From the NCBI GenBank assembly GCA_050014755.1, contig JBEKCS010000007.1:14102-78101 (forward strand): a stretch of 64,000 nt of DNA, given 5' to 3'. Positions within the stretch are counted from its first letter, which is position 1; every line of letters begins with the position of its first letter. The notes under the pieces were generated by a model. The model had not been told where the DNA came from. It was given only the letters and a program-made list of their open reading frames with translations, and did no database searches. Shown here one piece after another: positions 8,244-16,422 of the stretch. The position numbers and the translations under genes are program-made. The DNA is from Bog-756 sp050014755 (lineage in GTDB: Bacteria; Actinomycetota; Acidimicrobiia; Acidimicrobiales; RAAP-2).

Positions 8244-9641
8244 CTAGCGGCCTCGTTCGTCGGCGGTGACGAAGGGCACCCCCGGGGCCAGCGCGTCGAA
8301 GACGGCGCTGAACTTGAGCCGGGTCTCGAGGAGCTCCGTCTCCGGGCGCGACCCGGCGACGATCCCCACGCCGGCGGTCATGCGGACGGCGGGGCCGTCG
8401 ACGGTCATCGCCCGGATCCCCACCATCCACCGCCCGTCCCCGGCAGCGTCCACGTAACCGACCGGTCCGGCATAGGTGCCCCGCGGTGTGGGCTCGAGCT
8501 CGTCGATGAGCCCGATCGCCGCCTGACGGGGGACCCCGGCGACGGCCGGGGTGGGGTGGAGCAGCGCGGCGAGGTGCAGCGCACTCGGCACCCGCCCGTC
8601 GGGCGAGGGACGGAGCGTTCCGTCGATGGTCGTCCCGAGGTGGGTGATGGTGTGGAGGTGGACCAGTTCGGGTCGGTCGGGGACGTGAAGATCGGCACTG
8701 ACCGGTCCCAGCACGTCGCGGATGGCCACGACCACCAGGCGGTGCTCCTCGCCGTCCTTGGCCGAGTCGACGAGCGATGGCGGGAGGCCGCTCACCGCGC
8801 CGTGGATCCGGTCGGTGGTGCCGGCGAGCGGTCTGCTCCTGAATCGGGTGCCGTCCCGCTCGACGAGGAGCTCGGGACTGGCCCCCACGAACTGGCCGGC
8901 CGGCGTCGGCACGGAAAACACGACACAGCTGGGCTCGATGTCGGCCCACCGTCCGAGGAGTGCCGCCAGGTCCACCTCGTGGTCGAGGTGGACGTCGACG
9001 CTGCGGGCGAGCACGACCTTCACCAGGTCGCGGCGTCGGATGGCGTCGACCGCCGCGGCCACCGACCGGAGGAAGTCGTCGTCGCTGGTGCGGGGCTCGA
9101 TCCGCACGGCGCCCGGTCCGAATGAGCCGTTCCGGTGGGCGCCGGCCCGATCGGCCAGCCGGCCGCGCAGCGCCGACGCAACCGCCGGATCGGTGGGATC
9201 GGGTCCGGCGTCCCCGTCGGCGACGGCCAGGGTCACCCATTCGGTGCCGTCCCGCTCGCGGCAGTAGAGGAGCTCGGGAACGACCAGCGCCCCGGGCGCG
9301 TGGCGGTCGAAGGGGAGTGCGCCGAAGGCCGTCACGGCATGACCCGGCCCGGTCGGACCCGGCTGCACCCGGTCGTCGCAGGGGATGGCGGCCAGTGCGT
9401 CCACGACGGCGTCGACGGCGCCGAGGTCGGCCGTCCCGTGGGGGAGCTCGAACGTCGCAGCTGTGCCCAGGCCGACCAGCACCCGGCCTGCGTCGGCCAC
9501 CAGGATGCCCGTGTCGCCGGCCACGGCGTAGGGGTCGAGCGGCCTGCCGGCAGGGAGTGTCACCCGTAGTGCGCGTACCGCAGGGACCGGGCCGACCCGG
9601 TCCCGGGCGAGTGCCGCTCCGGTGGGTGAGCCGACGGTCAC
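8244..9641 (-). CDS. menF: Isochorismate synthase
   Basis: Converts chorismate to isochorismate. It has the chorismate-binding fold with DLVKVVLARSVDV, FVGASPELLVERDG, RPLAGT, the active-site segment KDGEEHRLVV, a HPTPAVAGVP motif typical of isochorismate synthases and GPVGYVDAAGDG. The length (465 residues) is normal. It is the third gene of a leftward operon; its GTG overlaps the menG stop (GTGA at 9638-9641). Linkage to menG here and menC at 61.6 kb argues for menaquinone rather than siderophore synthesis, which is inference. Confidence 0.88.
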   Translation of the reverse strand: MTVGSPTGAALARDRVGPVPAVRALRVTLPAGRPLDPYAVAGDTGILVADAGRVLVGLGTAATFELPHGTADLGAVDAVVDALAAIPCDDRVQPGPTGPGHAVTAFGALPFDRHAPGALVVPELLYCRERDGTEWVTLAVADGDAGPDPTDPAVASALRGRLADRAGAHRNGSFGPGAVRIEPRTSDDDFLRSVAAAVDAIRRRDLVKVVLARSVDVHLDHEVDLAALLGRWADIEPSCVVFSVPTPAGQFVGASPELLVERDGTRFRSRPLAGTTDRIHGAVSGLPPSLVDSAKDGEEHRLVVVAIRDVLGPVSADLHVPDRPELVHLHTITHLGTTIDGTLRPSPDGRVPSALHLAALLHPTPAVAGVPRQAAIGLIDELEPTPRGTYAGPVGYVDAAGDGRWMVGIRAMTVDGPAVRMTAGVGIVAGSRPETELLETRLKFSAVFDALAPGVPFVTADERGR

Positions 9642-10426
9642 GGGCGACCGGACCTGGTGGCGGTGATCAACTGGCTCAGCCCACCTGTCAGGGCGCGCCG
9701 GTTGACCGACGAGAAACCGGCCTCCTGGAGCATCGAGCGGAGCTCACCGGTGGACGGCAGGTAGGCCGTCGAGCGCGGGAGGTACCGGTAGGCCGACCGG
9801 TCCGACAGGAGGCCGCCGATGACCGGGACCACCCGGCGGAACCAGATGCGGTGGCCGGCCCGCAGGAGTCCGGAGTCCGGCTCGGACACTTCGAGCAGGC
9901 TGATCCGGCCCCCCGGGCGGACGATCCGCCCGAACTCGCCGAACACCGCGGCGAGCTCGGTGAAGTTGCGGAGGGCGTAGCCACAGGTGATCCCGTCGAC
10001 GCTCGCCGCGGCGACCGGCAGCGCCGCCCCGTCGGCCTGGGCCAGAGGTGCGCCGGTCCGGTTGGCGGTCAGCATCCCCCACGACAGGTCCACACCGAAG
10101 GCCCGGAACCCGCCGGCCTGCAGCAGCGCGAGGAAGTCACCGGTGCCGCAGGCCAGATCGAGCACTGTCGAGCCGGCCGGGAGGGCCAGCGCCCGCAGCG
10201 ACTGTCTGCGCCACCGGATGTCGAGACCGAAGGTCATGGCCCGGTTGACCAGGTCGTAGCGGGGGGCGATGGCGTCGAACATGGACCGGACCAGCTCGGT
10301 CTTGGCGGCTCCGGTCGGCAGGTCGGCCTCGCGGGCCCGGGCCGCCGTCTCGAGGGCGATGCCCGCCGTCGTCGACGGAGGAGTGTCCCGGCCGGACGGT
10401 TCGGGATCCTGCGCGGCCCCGCTCAC
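9638..10426 (-). CDS. menG: Demethylmenaquinone methyltransferase
   Basis: SAM-dependent methyltransferase that completes menaquinone, UbiE/MenG family, 262 residues. Motifs: MFDAIAPRYDLVNRAMTFG near the N-terminus, SAM motif I VLDLACGTGDF, DGITCGYALRNF, GGRISLLEVS and YRYLPRSTAYLPS. GTG 10426 was chosen because it overlaps the stop of the regulator gene (GTGA) and the family's conserved N-terminus follows. The frame continues upstream but only as antisense of merR. It is the middle gene of the merR-menG-menF operon. Confidence 0.92.
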   Translation of the reverse strand: MSGAAQDPEPSGRDTPPSTTAGIALETAARAREADLPTGAAKTELVRSMFDAIAPRYDLVNRAMTFGLDIRWRRQSLRALALPAGSTVLDLACGTGDFLALLQAGGFRAFGVDLSWGMLTANRTGAPLAQADGAALPVAAASVDGITCGYALRNFTELAAVFGEFGRIVRPGGRISLLEVSEPDSGLLRAGHRIWFRRVVPVIGGLLSDRSAYRYLPRSTAYLPSTGELRSMLQEAGFSSVNRRALTGGLSQLITATRSGRP

Positions 10427-11394
10427 CGGGAGACCGTCCGCTCGGATCCGGCGGGGCGCAGTTCCCCTTTGGGCCCGGACGCAGCGGTGCCGCTCCGGAC
10501 CGCCCGGCGCTCCTCGTCCGATCCAACCCGTTCGACGTGGTCGAGTGCGGCTTTGACCAGGGTCCGGCTGAAGTGATGTCCGACCAGTGTGGTGACGGCC
10601 GGGAGGAGCTCGGCATAGGACTGGAGGAGCCCGTCGACCGCCGGATCGCCGGTGGCGCCCCCGGGGAGGCCGGAGACCGGGTGGGACAGTGCGTCGGGGA
10701 CGGCGCCGTGCCGGAGCGGGTCGCGGATGTGGGCGGCGAACATGGCCACCGCCTCCCGGGCGACGGCCACGGTGGCCTCGTGGTGGCGGCGCGCCAGGTC
10801 GAGCAGGTCGGAGAGGGGGATGCCCCACTCGAGCATGAGGAGGCCGGCCCGGGACGCGGCCACGTCCTCGTCGGTGTAGCGCTCCTGCCCGCCGATCCGC
10901 TTGGGGATGAGCAGGCCCTCGGCCTCGAGGGCCTTCAGCAGTGCCAGCGGCATCCCGGTGGCCTCGGACAGCTCGGTGACCGTATAGGTGGCCTCGTCAT
11001 AGGTGGCCTCGTCCCCGACCGTGCCGCCCGGGCCGCCCGTGCCGCCCGGAACTCCATCGGTACCGTCGGCCGACGGGACGGCCGGTGGATGCGAACCGGG
11101 GACGGACGACCGGGCCGGACCGGCTCCGGTGGCGGGCAGTCCCGACAGCTGACCGAGGAGCGCCTCGTCGGCCGCGTCGAGCTCGCCGGACACGAGCCGG
11201 GCGATCGTGGCCAGTGTGAAGCCGCGCTGCTGCAGCGACCGGATGCGGCTCAGGCGATCGAGGTGGCCGTCGCCGTACCAGGCGATCCGGCCCTCGCGTC
11301 GGGGAGGATCGAGCAGGCCCTTGCTCTGGTAGTAGCGGATGGTGTCCACGGACACGGCCGCCTGTGCCGACAGCTCCTCGACCCGCAGTTCCAT
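10423..11394 (-). CDS. MerR-family regulator with two MerR-like HTH domains
   Basis: 323 residues. The first MerR winged helix is about 1-70 (DTIRYYQSKGLLDPPRR). A Gly/Pro-rich linker, about 85-130, contains a duplicated DEATY. A second MerR-like HTH is about 137-190 (TVTELSEATGMPLALLKALEAEG, then RYTDEDV). The C-terminal 130 residues are helical. It has no metal-binding cysteine set. It heads an operon with menG and menF through GTGA overlaps, so it may control quinone synthesis. A 17-bp palindrome overlaps its own -10 element, suggesting autoregulation. The ligand is unknown. Confidence 0.85.
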   Translation of the reverse strand: MELRVEELSAQAAVSVDTIRYYQSKGLLDPPRREGRIAWYGDGHLDRLSRIRSLQQRGFTLATIARLVSGELDAADEALLGQLSGLPATGAGPARSSVPGSHPPAVPSADGTDGVPGGTGGPGGTVGDEATYDEATYTVTELSEATGMPLALLKALEAEGLLIPKRIGGQERYTDEDVAASRAGLLMLEWGIPLSDLLDLARRHHEATVAVAREAVAMFAAHIRDPLRHGAVPDALSHPVSGLPGGATGDPAVDGLLQSYAELLPAVTTLVGHHFSRTLVKAALDHVERVGSDEERRAVRSGTAASGPKGELRPAGSERTVSR

Positions 11395-11397
11395 GCC

Positions 11398-11414
11398 ACT
11401 ACTCTAGGAGTAGT
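11398..11414 (-). promoter_or_regulatory. Palindromic operator overlapping leaderless -10 of merR operon
   Basis: Perfect inverted repeat ACTACTC-TAG-GAGTAGT, starting 3 bp upstream of the ATG. On the minus strand the hexamer TAGAGT (11406-11401) lies exactly 6 nt before the ATG, matching the leaderless pattern used across the window. The palindrome therefore covers the -10 element, a natural place for repression or MerR-type activation by the gene's own product. Confidence 0.55.
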
Positions 11415-11503
11415 TGCTCACATTGTCGGAGCGGGGTGGTCCGTCCCGTTGCGACCAGGGAATTCCCTGGCGGGAGGCCGGTCAGGACCGCACCGGAGGC
11501 CGG

Positions 11504-11959
11504 TCAGGAGTAGTAGCGGTAGACCACCTGGGCGACACAGCTTGGCTTGGTCGACCCCTCGGTCTCGAGGGTGATGTCGAGGACGACCTGCACGCCGCCG
11601 GCCACGTCCTCGACCTCGGCCACCGAGGCCCCGAGCCGGAGGTTGCTCCCGACCGGGACCGGCGACGGGAAGCGCACCTTGTTGCACCCGTAGTTGACCC
11701 CCATCGAGACCCCGTCGACGTGGAGCACCTCGCCGAGGAACACGGGGGCGAGGGCCAGGGTCAGGTACCCGTGGGCGATGGGCCCGCCGAACGGTCCGTT
11801 CTTGGCCGCCTCGGGATCGACGTGGATCCACTGGTGGTCGCCGGTGGCGTCGGCGAACAGGTTGACCTGCGCCTGGTCGACGAGATGCCACTCGCTGTAG
11901 CCGAGGTGGGTCCCGACCAGGTCCTTGAAGGATTCGATTCCGTGCACGGTGGTAGGCAT
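11504..11959 (-). CDS. MaoC-like (NodN-type) enoyl-CoA hydratase/dehydratase
   Basis: 151 residues with a single hot-dog fold. The hydratase motif is visible as FADATGDHQWIHVDPEAA followed by GPFGGPIAHGYLTLAL, giving the catalytic Asp/His pair. It acts on (R)-3-hydroxyacyl-CoA or related thioesters; the exact substrate is not evident. ATG 11959 was chosen over the upstream frame because family similarity begins there and a TACAGT hexamer lies 7 nt upstream. It stands alone, 109 bp upstream of the merR gene on the same strand. Confidence 0.87.
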   Translation of the reverse strand: MPTTVHGIESFKDLVGTHLGYSEWHLVDQAQVNLFADATGDHQWIHVDPEAAKNGPFGGPIAHGYLTLALAPVFLGEVLHVDGVSMGVNYGCNKVRFPSPVPVGSNLRLGASVAEVEDVAGGVQVVLDITLETEGSTKPSCVAQVVYRYYS

Positions 11960-12075
11960 GGCCCCGACTGTAGGTGAGGTGCGGCGACGGCGACCACCCG
12001 GCGCCCGGTGGCACCGTCGCCGGTGAGGCCGGCCTACGGCCTCGTCGCAGTGCGTCCTCACCCGACCATGGTCGG

Positions 12076-12081
12076 TACCAT
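12076..12081 (+). promoter_or_regulatory. -10 hexamer TACCAT, leaderless promoter
   Basis: TACCAT, 6 nt, then GTG 12088. It decides the start of the VIT1-type transporter gene. Confidence 0.55.
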
Positions 12082-12087
12082 CGTCGT

Positions 12088-12780
12088 GTGTACGAAGAGC
12101 ACCATCACCGGAACATCTCGGGCGGTGGGGCGCGCGCCGCGGTGTTCGGGATCAGCGACGGGCTGGTCTCCAACGTCTCGCTCATCCTGGGCGTGGCCGG
12201 CGCCCACTCGTCGGCGGGTGCCGTCCGCCTGGCCGGTCTGGCCGGACTGGTCGGAGGTGCGTTCTCCATGGCCGCCGGGGAGTACGTGTCGATGCGGGCC
12301 CAGTCCGAGCTGATGGAGCGCGAGCTCGACGTCGAGCGCCGGGCGATCCAGGCCGACCCCGAGGACGAACGACGGGAGCTGGCGGCGCTCTACCGGAGCA
12401 GGGGCATCGAGGACGACCTGGCCGACGAGCTCTCGGGCAAGATGATGCGGAGCCCCGAGCTCGCCCTCGAGACGCACGCCCGCGAGGAGCTCGGCTTCAC
12501 CCCGGGGCACACCGGGAAGCCGTTGCAGGCCGCAGGGTCGTCGTTCGTGATGTTCGCCTTCGGCGCCCTCATCCCGTTGCTGCCGTGGCTGGTCACCGGG
12601 GGAACCACGGCCATCCTGTGGTCGGTGGCCCTGGGTGCGGTGGCCTCGCTGTCGGTCGGCGTGGCACTGTCGTTCTTCACGGGACGGTCGTGGCTGTGGT
12701 CGGCCACCCGCCAGCTCCTCATCTCGGGACTGGCCGCCACCGTCACCTTCTCCATCGGCCATCTGGTCGGGACGAGGTAG
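12088..12780 (+). CDS. VIT1/CCC1-family transporter (Fe2+/Mn2+ type)
   Basis: 230-residue membrane protein of the vacuolar iron transporter family. The N-terminal histidines EEHHHRN precede GARAAVFGISDGLVSNVSLILGVAGA, the signature first helix. GGAFSMAAGEYVSMRAQSEL is the second conserved block. A cytoplasmic acidic/helical insert (ERRAIQADPEDERRELAAL) follows, then three C-terminal helices. The family exports or stores Fe2+ and Mn2+. GTG 12088 is supported by the TACCAT hexamer 6 nt upstream. The gene is convergent with mshD. Confidence 0.88.
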   Translation: MYEEHHHRNISGGGARAAVFGISDGLVSNVSLILGVAGAHSSAGAVRLAGLAGLVGGAFSMAAGEYVSMRAQSELMERELDVERRAIQADPEDERRELAALYRSRGIEDDLADELSGKMMRSPELALETHAREELGFTPGHTGKPLQAAGSSFVMFAFGALIPLLPWLVTGGTTAILWSVALGAVASLSVGVALSFFTGRSWLWSATRQLLISGLAATVTFSIGHLVGTR

Positions 12781-12806
12781 CTGCCGGGTCAGGATCCGCG
12801 GTCGGG

Positions 12807-13748
12807 TCAGGCCACCGGAGCCACGTAGGCCCGGTCGACGTGGTCGGCCACGAATCCCATCGACCGGTACATGGTGAGGGCGGCGACGTTGGCCGCGTCG
12901 ACGAAGAGCATGGCGCGGGTCATGCCGACGGACGTCAGGTGGTCCAGGCCGGCGAGGGTCAGGGCCCGGCCCCACCCGCGTCCGTGGAACGCCGGGTCGA
13001 CACCGATGACGTAGATCTCGCCCACAGGAGGGCGCTCGTCGCCGTGGACCTTCGTCCAGCACGAACCGGCCAGTCGCCCGTCCACCTCGAGCACGAGGAA
13101 CCCGTCGGGGTCGAACCACGGCTCGGCCTCCCGCTCGCGGATGGTGGCCAGGTCCCAGTGGCCCTGCTCGGGATGTCCGGCGAACGCCCGGTTGTTGGCT
13201 ACCAGCCACGGCTCCTCGTCGACGCCCACCCGGAACGGCCGGGTGGCGATGGGCGGGGCGTCCGTGGGTGCGACCGGCAGCCGGCAGCGCATCTGCACCA
13301 GGTCGCGCTCCACCTCGAACCCCCGCGACGCCAGGCGCCGGTCGTCCTCTGCGGTGGCGTGGGTCACCCACACTCGCAGCCGGCCGCCGCCGCTCGACCG
13401 GAAGGCTGCGAGGGCCCGATCGAGGAGGAGACCGCCCAGCCGGTCGACGGCGGCGGGACCGTCGTGGCCCGACTGCTCCGCGACCACCTCGACGGTCGGC
13501 TGGTGGACGTCGTCGCCCCGGTCGATCTGCGCGTAGCCGACCAGACGGCCGTCGGCGGCGTCGCGAGCCGCCACGGCGAGGAAGCCCCAGCCGCCGCCGC
13601 GCCCGACGGCCCTGGCCAGTGCCCGCCTCCGGTCGTCGCTGAAGCCGACCGACCCGCGTTCGAGCCCGATGCGCACCACCAGATCGGCCACGTCGTCGGC
13701 CAGTGCCCGGTCCGGTGCGACGACCACCTCCACCACGGGCTCGTCCAT
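12807..13748 (-). CDS. mshD: Mycothiol synthase
   Basis: Acetylates Cys-GlcN-Ins in the last step of mycothiol synthesis, the main actinobacterial thiol. The 313 residues hold two tandem GNAT domains. The C-terminal one has the family signature NNRAFAGHPEQGHWDL, the substrate-side CWTKVHGDERPPVGEIYVIGV and the acetyl-CoA loop GRGWGRAL. Length and domain pairing match MshD. It is transcribed divergently from nth over a 28-bp gap, from a leaderless TAGGTT promoter. It is strong evidence that the organism is an actinobacterium. Confidence 0.92.
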   Translation of the reverse strand: MDEPVVEVVVAPDRALADDVADLVVRIGLERGSVGFSDDRRRALARAVGRGGGWGFLAVAARDAADGRLVGYAQIDRGDDVHQPTVEVVAEQSGHDGPAAVDRLGGLLLDRALAAFRSSGGGRLRVWVTHATAEDDRRLASRGFEVERDLVQMRCRLPVAPTDAPPIATRPFRVGVDEEPWLVANNRAFAGHPEQGHWDLATIREREAEPWFDPDGFLVLEVDGRLAGSCWTKVHGDERPPVGEIYVIGVDPAFHGRGWGRALTLAGLDHLTSVGMTRAMLFVDAANVAALTMYRSMGFVADHVDRAYVAPVA

Positions 13749-13754
13749 GGGCAG

Positions 13755-13770
13755 AACCTACCGGTAACCT
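13755..13770. promoter_or_regulatory. Face-to-face leaderless promoters of mshD and nth
   Basis: The minus-strand -10 TAGGTT (13760-13755) lies 6 nt from ATG 13748. The plus-strand -10 TAACCT (13765-13770) lies 6 nt from ATG 13777. Only 4 bp (CCGG) separate the two hexamers, so the two polymerases would compete and each -35 region lies in the other gene. Confidence 0.55.
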
Positions 13771-13776
13771 CCGCCC

Positions 13777-14478
13777 ATGGCCCGACCCCGCACACCGGCC
13801 GGCAGGTGCCGTGAGGTCGACGCCCGACTCGGGCGCCTGTATCCGGGCACCGCCGCCGACCTGTGCGCACTCGACTTCGCCGACCCCTTCCAGCTGCTCG
13901 TCGCCACCATCCTGTCGGCCCAGTGCACCGACACGCGGGTGAATCAGACCACTCCCGCGCTGTTCGCCCGGTTCCCGGACGCCGCGTCGTTGGCCGCCGC
14001 GCCGGTGGACGAGGTCGAGAAGCTGATCCGACCGACCGGGTTCTTCCGGGCGAAGACCCGCAGTCTGACCGGCATGGCCCAAGCGGTGTCCGACCGTTTC
14101 GGCGGCGAGGTGCCGACGCGGATGGAGGATCTCGTCACCCTTCCCGGGGTCGGCCGCAAGACGGCGAACGTGGTGCGCAGCGTGGCGTTCGGACTGCCCG
14201 GCCTCCCGGTCGACACCCACGTCCAGCGATTGGCGAAGCGGCTCGGTCTGACCGAGGAGACCGATCCGGTCAAGATCGAACAAGCACTCGGGGCCATGCT
14301 CCCGGCCCGGTCGCGGGGCACGTTCAGCCTCCGCCTGATCCTCCACGGTCGGGCCGTCTGCCGTGCGCGCACACCGCGGTGCACCGACTGCGTACTGGCC
14401 GACATCTGCCCGTCGGCCGCAGTCGGCGCAGCCGGGACCCGGCCCGCGCGCCCGCTCCGAGGGACCACCGGCGGCTAG
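13777..14478 (+). CDS. nth: Endonuclease III (DNA glycosylase/AP lyase)
   Basis: Removes oxidised pyrimidines in base-excision repair. The 233 residues have the HhH-GPD core: LLVATILSAQCTDTRVN, helix-hairpin-helix LPGVGRKTANVV with the catalytic Lys, the catalytic Asp in PVDTHVQRLAKRLG, and a C-terminal [4Fe-4S] cluster with the classic C-x6-C-x2-C-x5-C spacing (CRARTPRCTDCVLADIC). The start is fixed by TAACCT 6 nt upstream. It is divergent from mshD. Confidence 0.94.
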   Translation: MARPRTPAGRCREVDARLGRLYPGTAADLCALDFADPFQLLVATILSAQCTDTRVNQTTPALFARFPDAASLAAAPVDEVEKLIRPTGFFRAKTRSLTGMAQAVSDRFGGEVPTRMEDLVTLPGVGRKTANVVRSVAFGLPGLPVDTHVQRLAKRLGLTEETDPVKIEQALGAMLPARSRGTFSLRLILHGRAVCRARTPRCTDCVLADICPSAAVGAAGTRPARPLRGTTGG

Positions 14479-14697
14479 CGCGCCCGGGTCGTCCACGGAC
14501 CACGTGGCAGGGTTCCGGGGCCCGGGAAACACGTGTTCCGCAGAATGCAACCATCCGTTGCGAAAAGCGCATCTGACGAGTGAAATCGGTAGCCAGGCGG
14601 TTGCTGTCCGCGAAATGGCGTGGATGCAACCGGAAGTTGGTGGAATTCTCCGGTGGGTGACTGGCGTCAACGCACGATTTGTGCTGTGCTTAGTGAC

Positions 14698-14789
14698 GGA
14701 CCAGTTCCCGCCAACTGGTCCCTTCGAGTAGGGATCGGGATCCGCCGCCCGACCTACTCGCGCGAAGGCACCCTTCGGGGTGCCTTCGC
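14698..14789 (+). ncRNA. Three-hairpin small RNA, 6C-RNA-like
   Basis: In the 327-bp gap after nth, three perfect or near-perfect hairpins follow each other with almost no spacer. Hairpin 1 (14698-14721) has a 9-bp stem and a C-rich loop CCCGCC. Hairpin 2 (14725-14760) pairs CGAGTAGG with CCTACTCG and TCGGG with CCCGA around the loop ATCCGCCG. Hairpin 3 (14762-14789) has a 12-bp stem capped by TTCG. The plus strand is chosen because it places C-rich loops and a TTCG tetraloop in the RNA. Two C-rich-loop hairpins plus a terminator in about 92 nt match the layout of the actinobacterial 6C RNA (mycobacterial B11). The loops have fewer C residues than the consensus, so identity is inference. A TAGTGA hexamer at 14691 is a possible but weak -10. 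Confidence 0.55.
14762..14789 (+). terminator. Stem-loop terminator with TTCG tetraloop
   Basis: 12-bp perfect GC-rich stem (GCGAAGGCACCC / GGGTGCCTTCGC) closed by TTCG. No T-run follows, as is common for actinobacterial terminators. It would end the small RNA and read-through from nth. Confidence 0.65.
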
Positions 14790-14805
14790 CGCGTCCGGAC
14801 TCCGG

Positions 14806-15003
14806 TCAGCGCCGCCCGAGGGTCAGCGCCAGCCGGCCCAGCCTCCGGTTGGCACTGGCCAGGGATCGTTCGATGGCGAACAGCTCCCGCGCCGTCTCCT
14901 CGTCCTTGGCGGTGTCGGCCGCTTCGGCGTGGACGGTGACCCGGCGGGTCAGCTCGTCGAGCGCGGTGGCGAGCGAGGACAGTTCTGCGGAGCTTGCGGA
15001 CAT
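14806..15003 (-). CDS. Small helical protein of unknown function (65 aa)
   Basis: A highly charged, Ala/Leu/Glu-rich 65-residue protein likely to be a short coiled coil (SSLATALDELTRRVTV ... ETARELFAIERSLASANRRL). There is no signal peptide or membrane segment. ATG 15003 has CATGAT exactly 6 nt upstream on the minus strand, the same spacing as other leaderless genes here. It stands between the small RNA and hisD, transcribed away from hisD. No function is recognised. Confidence 0.6.
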   Translation of the reverse strand: MSASSAELSSLATALDELTRRVTVHAEAADTAKDEETARELFAIERSLASANRRLGRLALTLGRR

Positions 15004-15009
15004 CGGACG

Positions 15010-15015
15010 ATCATG
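15010..15015 (-). promoter_or_regulatory. -10-like CATGAT, leaderless
   Basis: CATGAT on the minus strand, 6 nt before the ATG of the 65-residue protein gene. Weak first base. Confidence 0.35.
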
Positions 15016-15123
15016 GCACCGCTCGAACACCGCGACCCACCGACCGGTCGGGCACGGCCCGGCACCGGCCCGGCCCACGGTTGCGGTAGGGCGGCCTTGG
15101 GGTTCCGGTAGCATCGACGGGCT

Positions 15124-16422
15124 ATGGGCCTCCGTCGACTCGACCTGCGCGGCTTCTCGGGCGATCGCCGCCAGCTGGCCGAACTGCTGCCCCGCCCGGT
15201 GGACGAGCAGGACCGGTCGTCGGACGCGGTGGCGGCGATCATCGCCGAGGTCCGGGCCGGAGGGGACGGCGCACTCCGGTCGCTGACGGCGCGGTTCGAC
15301 CACGTCGACCTGGACGAGCTCCGGGTCCCGGCCGACGAGATGAGCGCGGCGCTGGCCCGCATCCCCCCGGATCTGCAGGAGGCGCTCGACGTCGCCCACG
15401 ACCGGATCCTGGCCTACCACGCCCACGAGGCGGGGGAGACCCCGGGCGACTTCACCTCCGGCGGGATCACCGTCCGCCACCTGGTGCGGCCGGTGTCCCG
15501 GGCCGGCTGCTACGCGCCCGGCGGGCGGGCCCGGTACCCGTCCACGGTGTTGATGTGCGCGGTCCCCGCCCATGTGGCCGGGGTCGAGGAGATCGTGCTG
15601 TGCGTGCCCCCCGGACCCGACGGCAGGGTCGACGACGCCACCCTGGCCGCCGCCGCGGTCGCCGGGGTGACCGAGGTGTACCGGGTGGGCGGCGCCCAGG
15701 CCATCGCGGCCATGGCCTACGGCACCGAGAGCATCGACGCGGTGGACGTGATCGTGGGGCCGGGCAACCGCTACGTGGCCGAGGCCAAGCGTCAGGTGTC
15801 GGGCGTGGTCGGGGTGGCCTCCGCATTCGCCGGACCCTCCGAGGTGGTGGTCATCGCCGGTCCGGACACCCCGGCCGAGCTGGCCGCCATCGACCTGGTG
15901 GTCCAGGCCGAGCACGGGCCGGACGGTCTGGCCTGGCTGATCACCTGGTCGGAGAGGACGGCCGACGCGGTCAGCGCCGCCGTCGACCGAATTGTGGCCG
16001 CCTCGCCCCGACGTGGTGACCTCGAGGCGACACTGGGGGCCGGCGGATGGGCCGTCGTGGTCGACGGACCCAAGCAGGCGTGCGCGGTCTCCAACGTCGT
16101 GGCACCCGAGCACCTCGAGATCCTCACCGGGAACGCCTCGTCCCTGCTGTCCAACATCCAGTCCGCCGGGGCCGTGTTCCTCGGGACGAACGCGCCGGCC
16201 AGCGTCGGCGACTACCTGGCCGGGCCCAACCACGTCCTGCCCACCAACCGCACCGCCCGGTTCGCCAGTGCGCTCCGGGTGGACGACTTCCGCAAGCACA
16301 TCCACGCGGTGAGCATGGACGCCGAGGCGTTGCGCACCCTCGGGCCCCACGTGGTGACCCTGGCCGAGACAGAGGGCCTGCCGGCCCACGCCCAGTCGGT
16401 GCGGCTCCGATGGCAGGGCTAG
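15124..16422 (+). CDS. hisD: Histidinol dehydrogenase
   Basis: Oxidises histidinol to histidine with NAD+ and Zn. Full length (432 residues). Signatures: CYAPGGRARYPSTVLM, VGGAQAIAAMAYGTE, IVGPGNRYVAEAKRQV, AEHGPDG (Zn and catalytic region), APEHLEI and AGPNHVLPT. It is first of the his run; TAGCAT at 15109-15114 lies 9 nt before the ATG and is the likely -10. hisC begins 13 bp before its stop, which points to coupled translation. Confidence 0.96.
   Translation: MGLRRLDLRGFSGDRRQLAELLPRPVDEQDRSSDAVAAIIAEVRAGGDGALRSLTARFDHVDLDELRVPADEMSAALARIPPDLQEALDVAHDRILAYHAHEAGETPGDFTSGGITVRHLVRPVSRAGCYAPGGRARYPSTVLMCAVPAHVAGVEEIVLCVPPGPDGRVDDATLAAAAVAGVTEVYRVGGAQAIAAMAYGTESIDAVDVIVGPGNRYVAEAKRQVSGVVGVASAFAGPSEVVVIAGPDTPAELAAIDLVVQAEHGPDGLAWLITWSERTADAVSAAVDRIVAASPRRGDLEATLGAGGWAVVVDGPKQACAVSNVVAPEHLEILTGNASSLLSNIQSAGAVFLGTNAPASVGDYLAGPNHVLPTNRTARFASALRVDDFRKHIHAVSMDAEALRTLGPHVVTLAETEGLPAHAQSVRLRWQG

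Noticed and set aside
7438..9240. 600-codon minus-strand frame over the hydrolase and menF
   Set aside because: Low-complexity Arg-rich sequence overlapping two genes with clear catalytic motifs.
12058..14670. 870-codon minus-strand open frame across the transporter, mshD and nth
   Set aside because: Arg/Gly/Pro-rich translation without family features. It is antisense or frame-shifted over genes with clear motifs; in high-GC DNA such frames stay open by chance.
14806..16389. 527-codon minus-strand frame over hisD
   Set aside because: Only its last 65 residues look like a protein; the rest is antisense to hisD.
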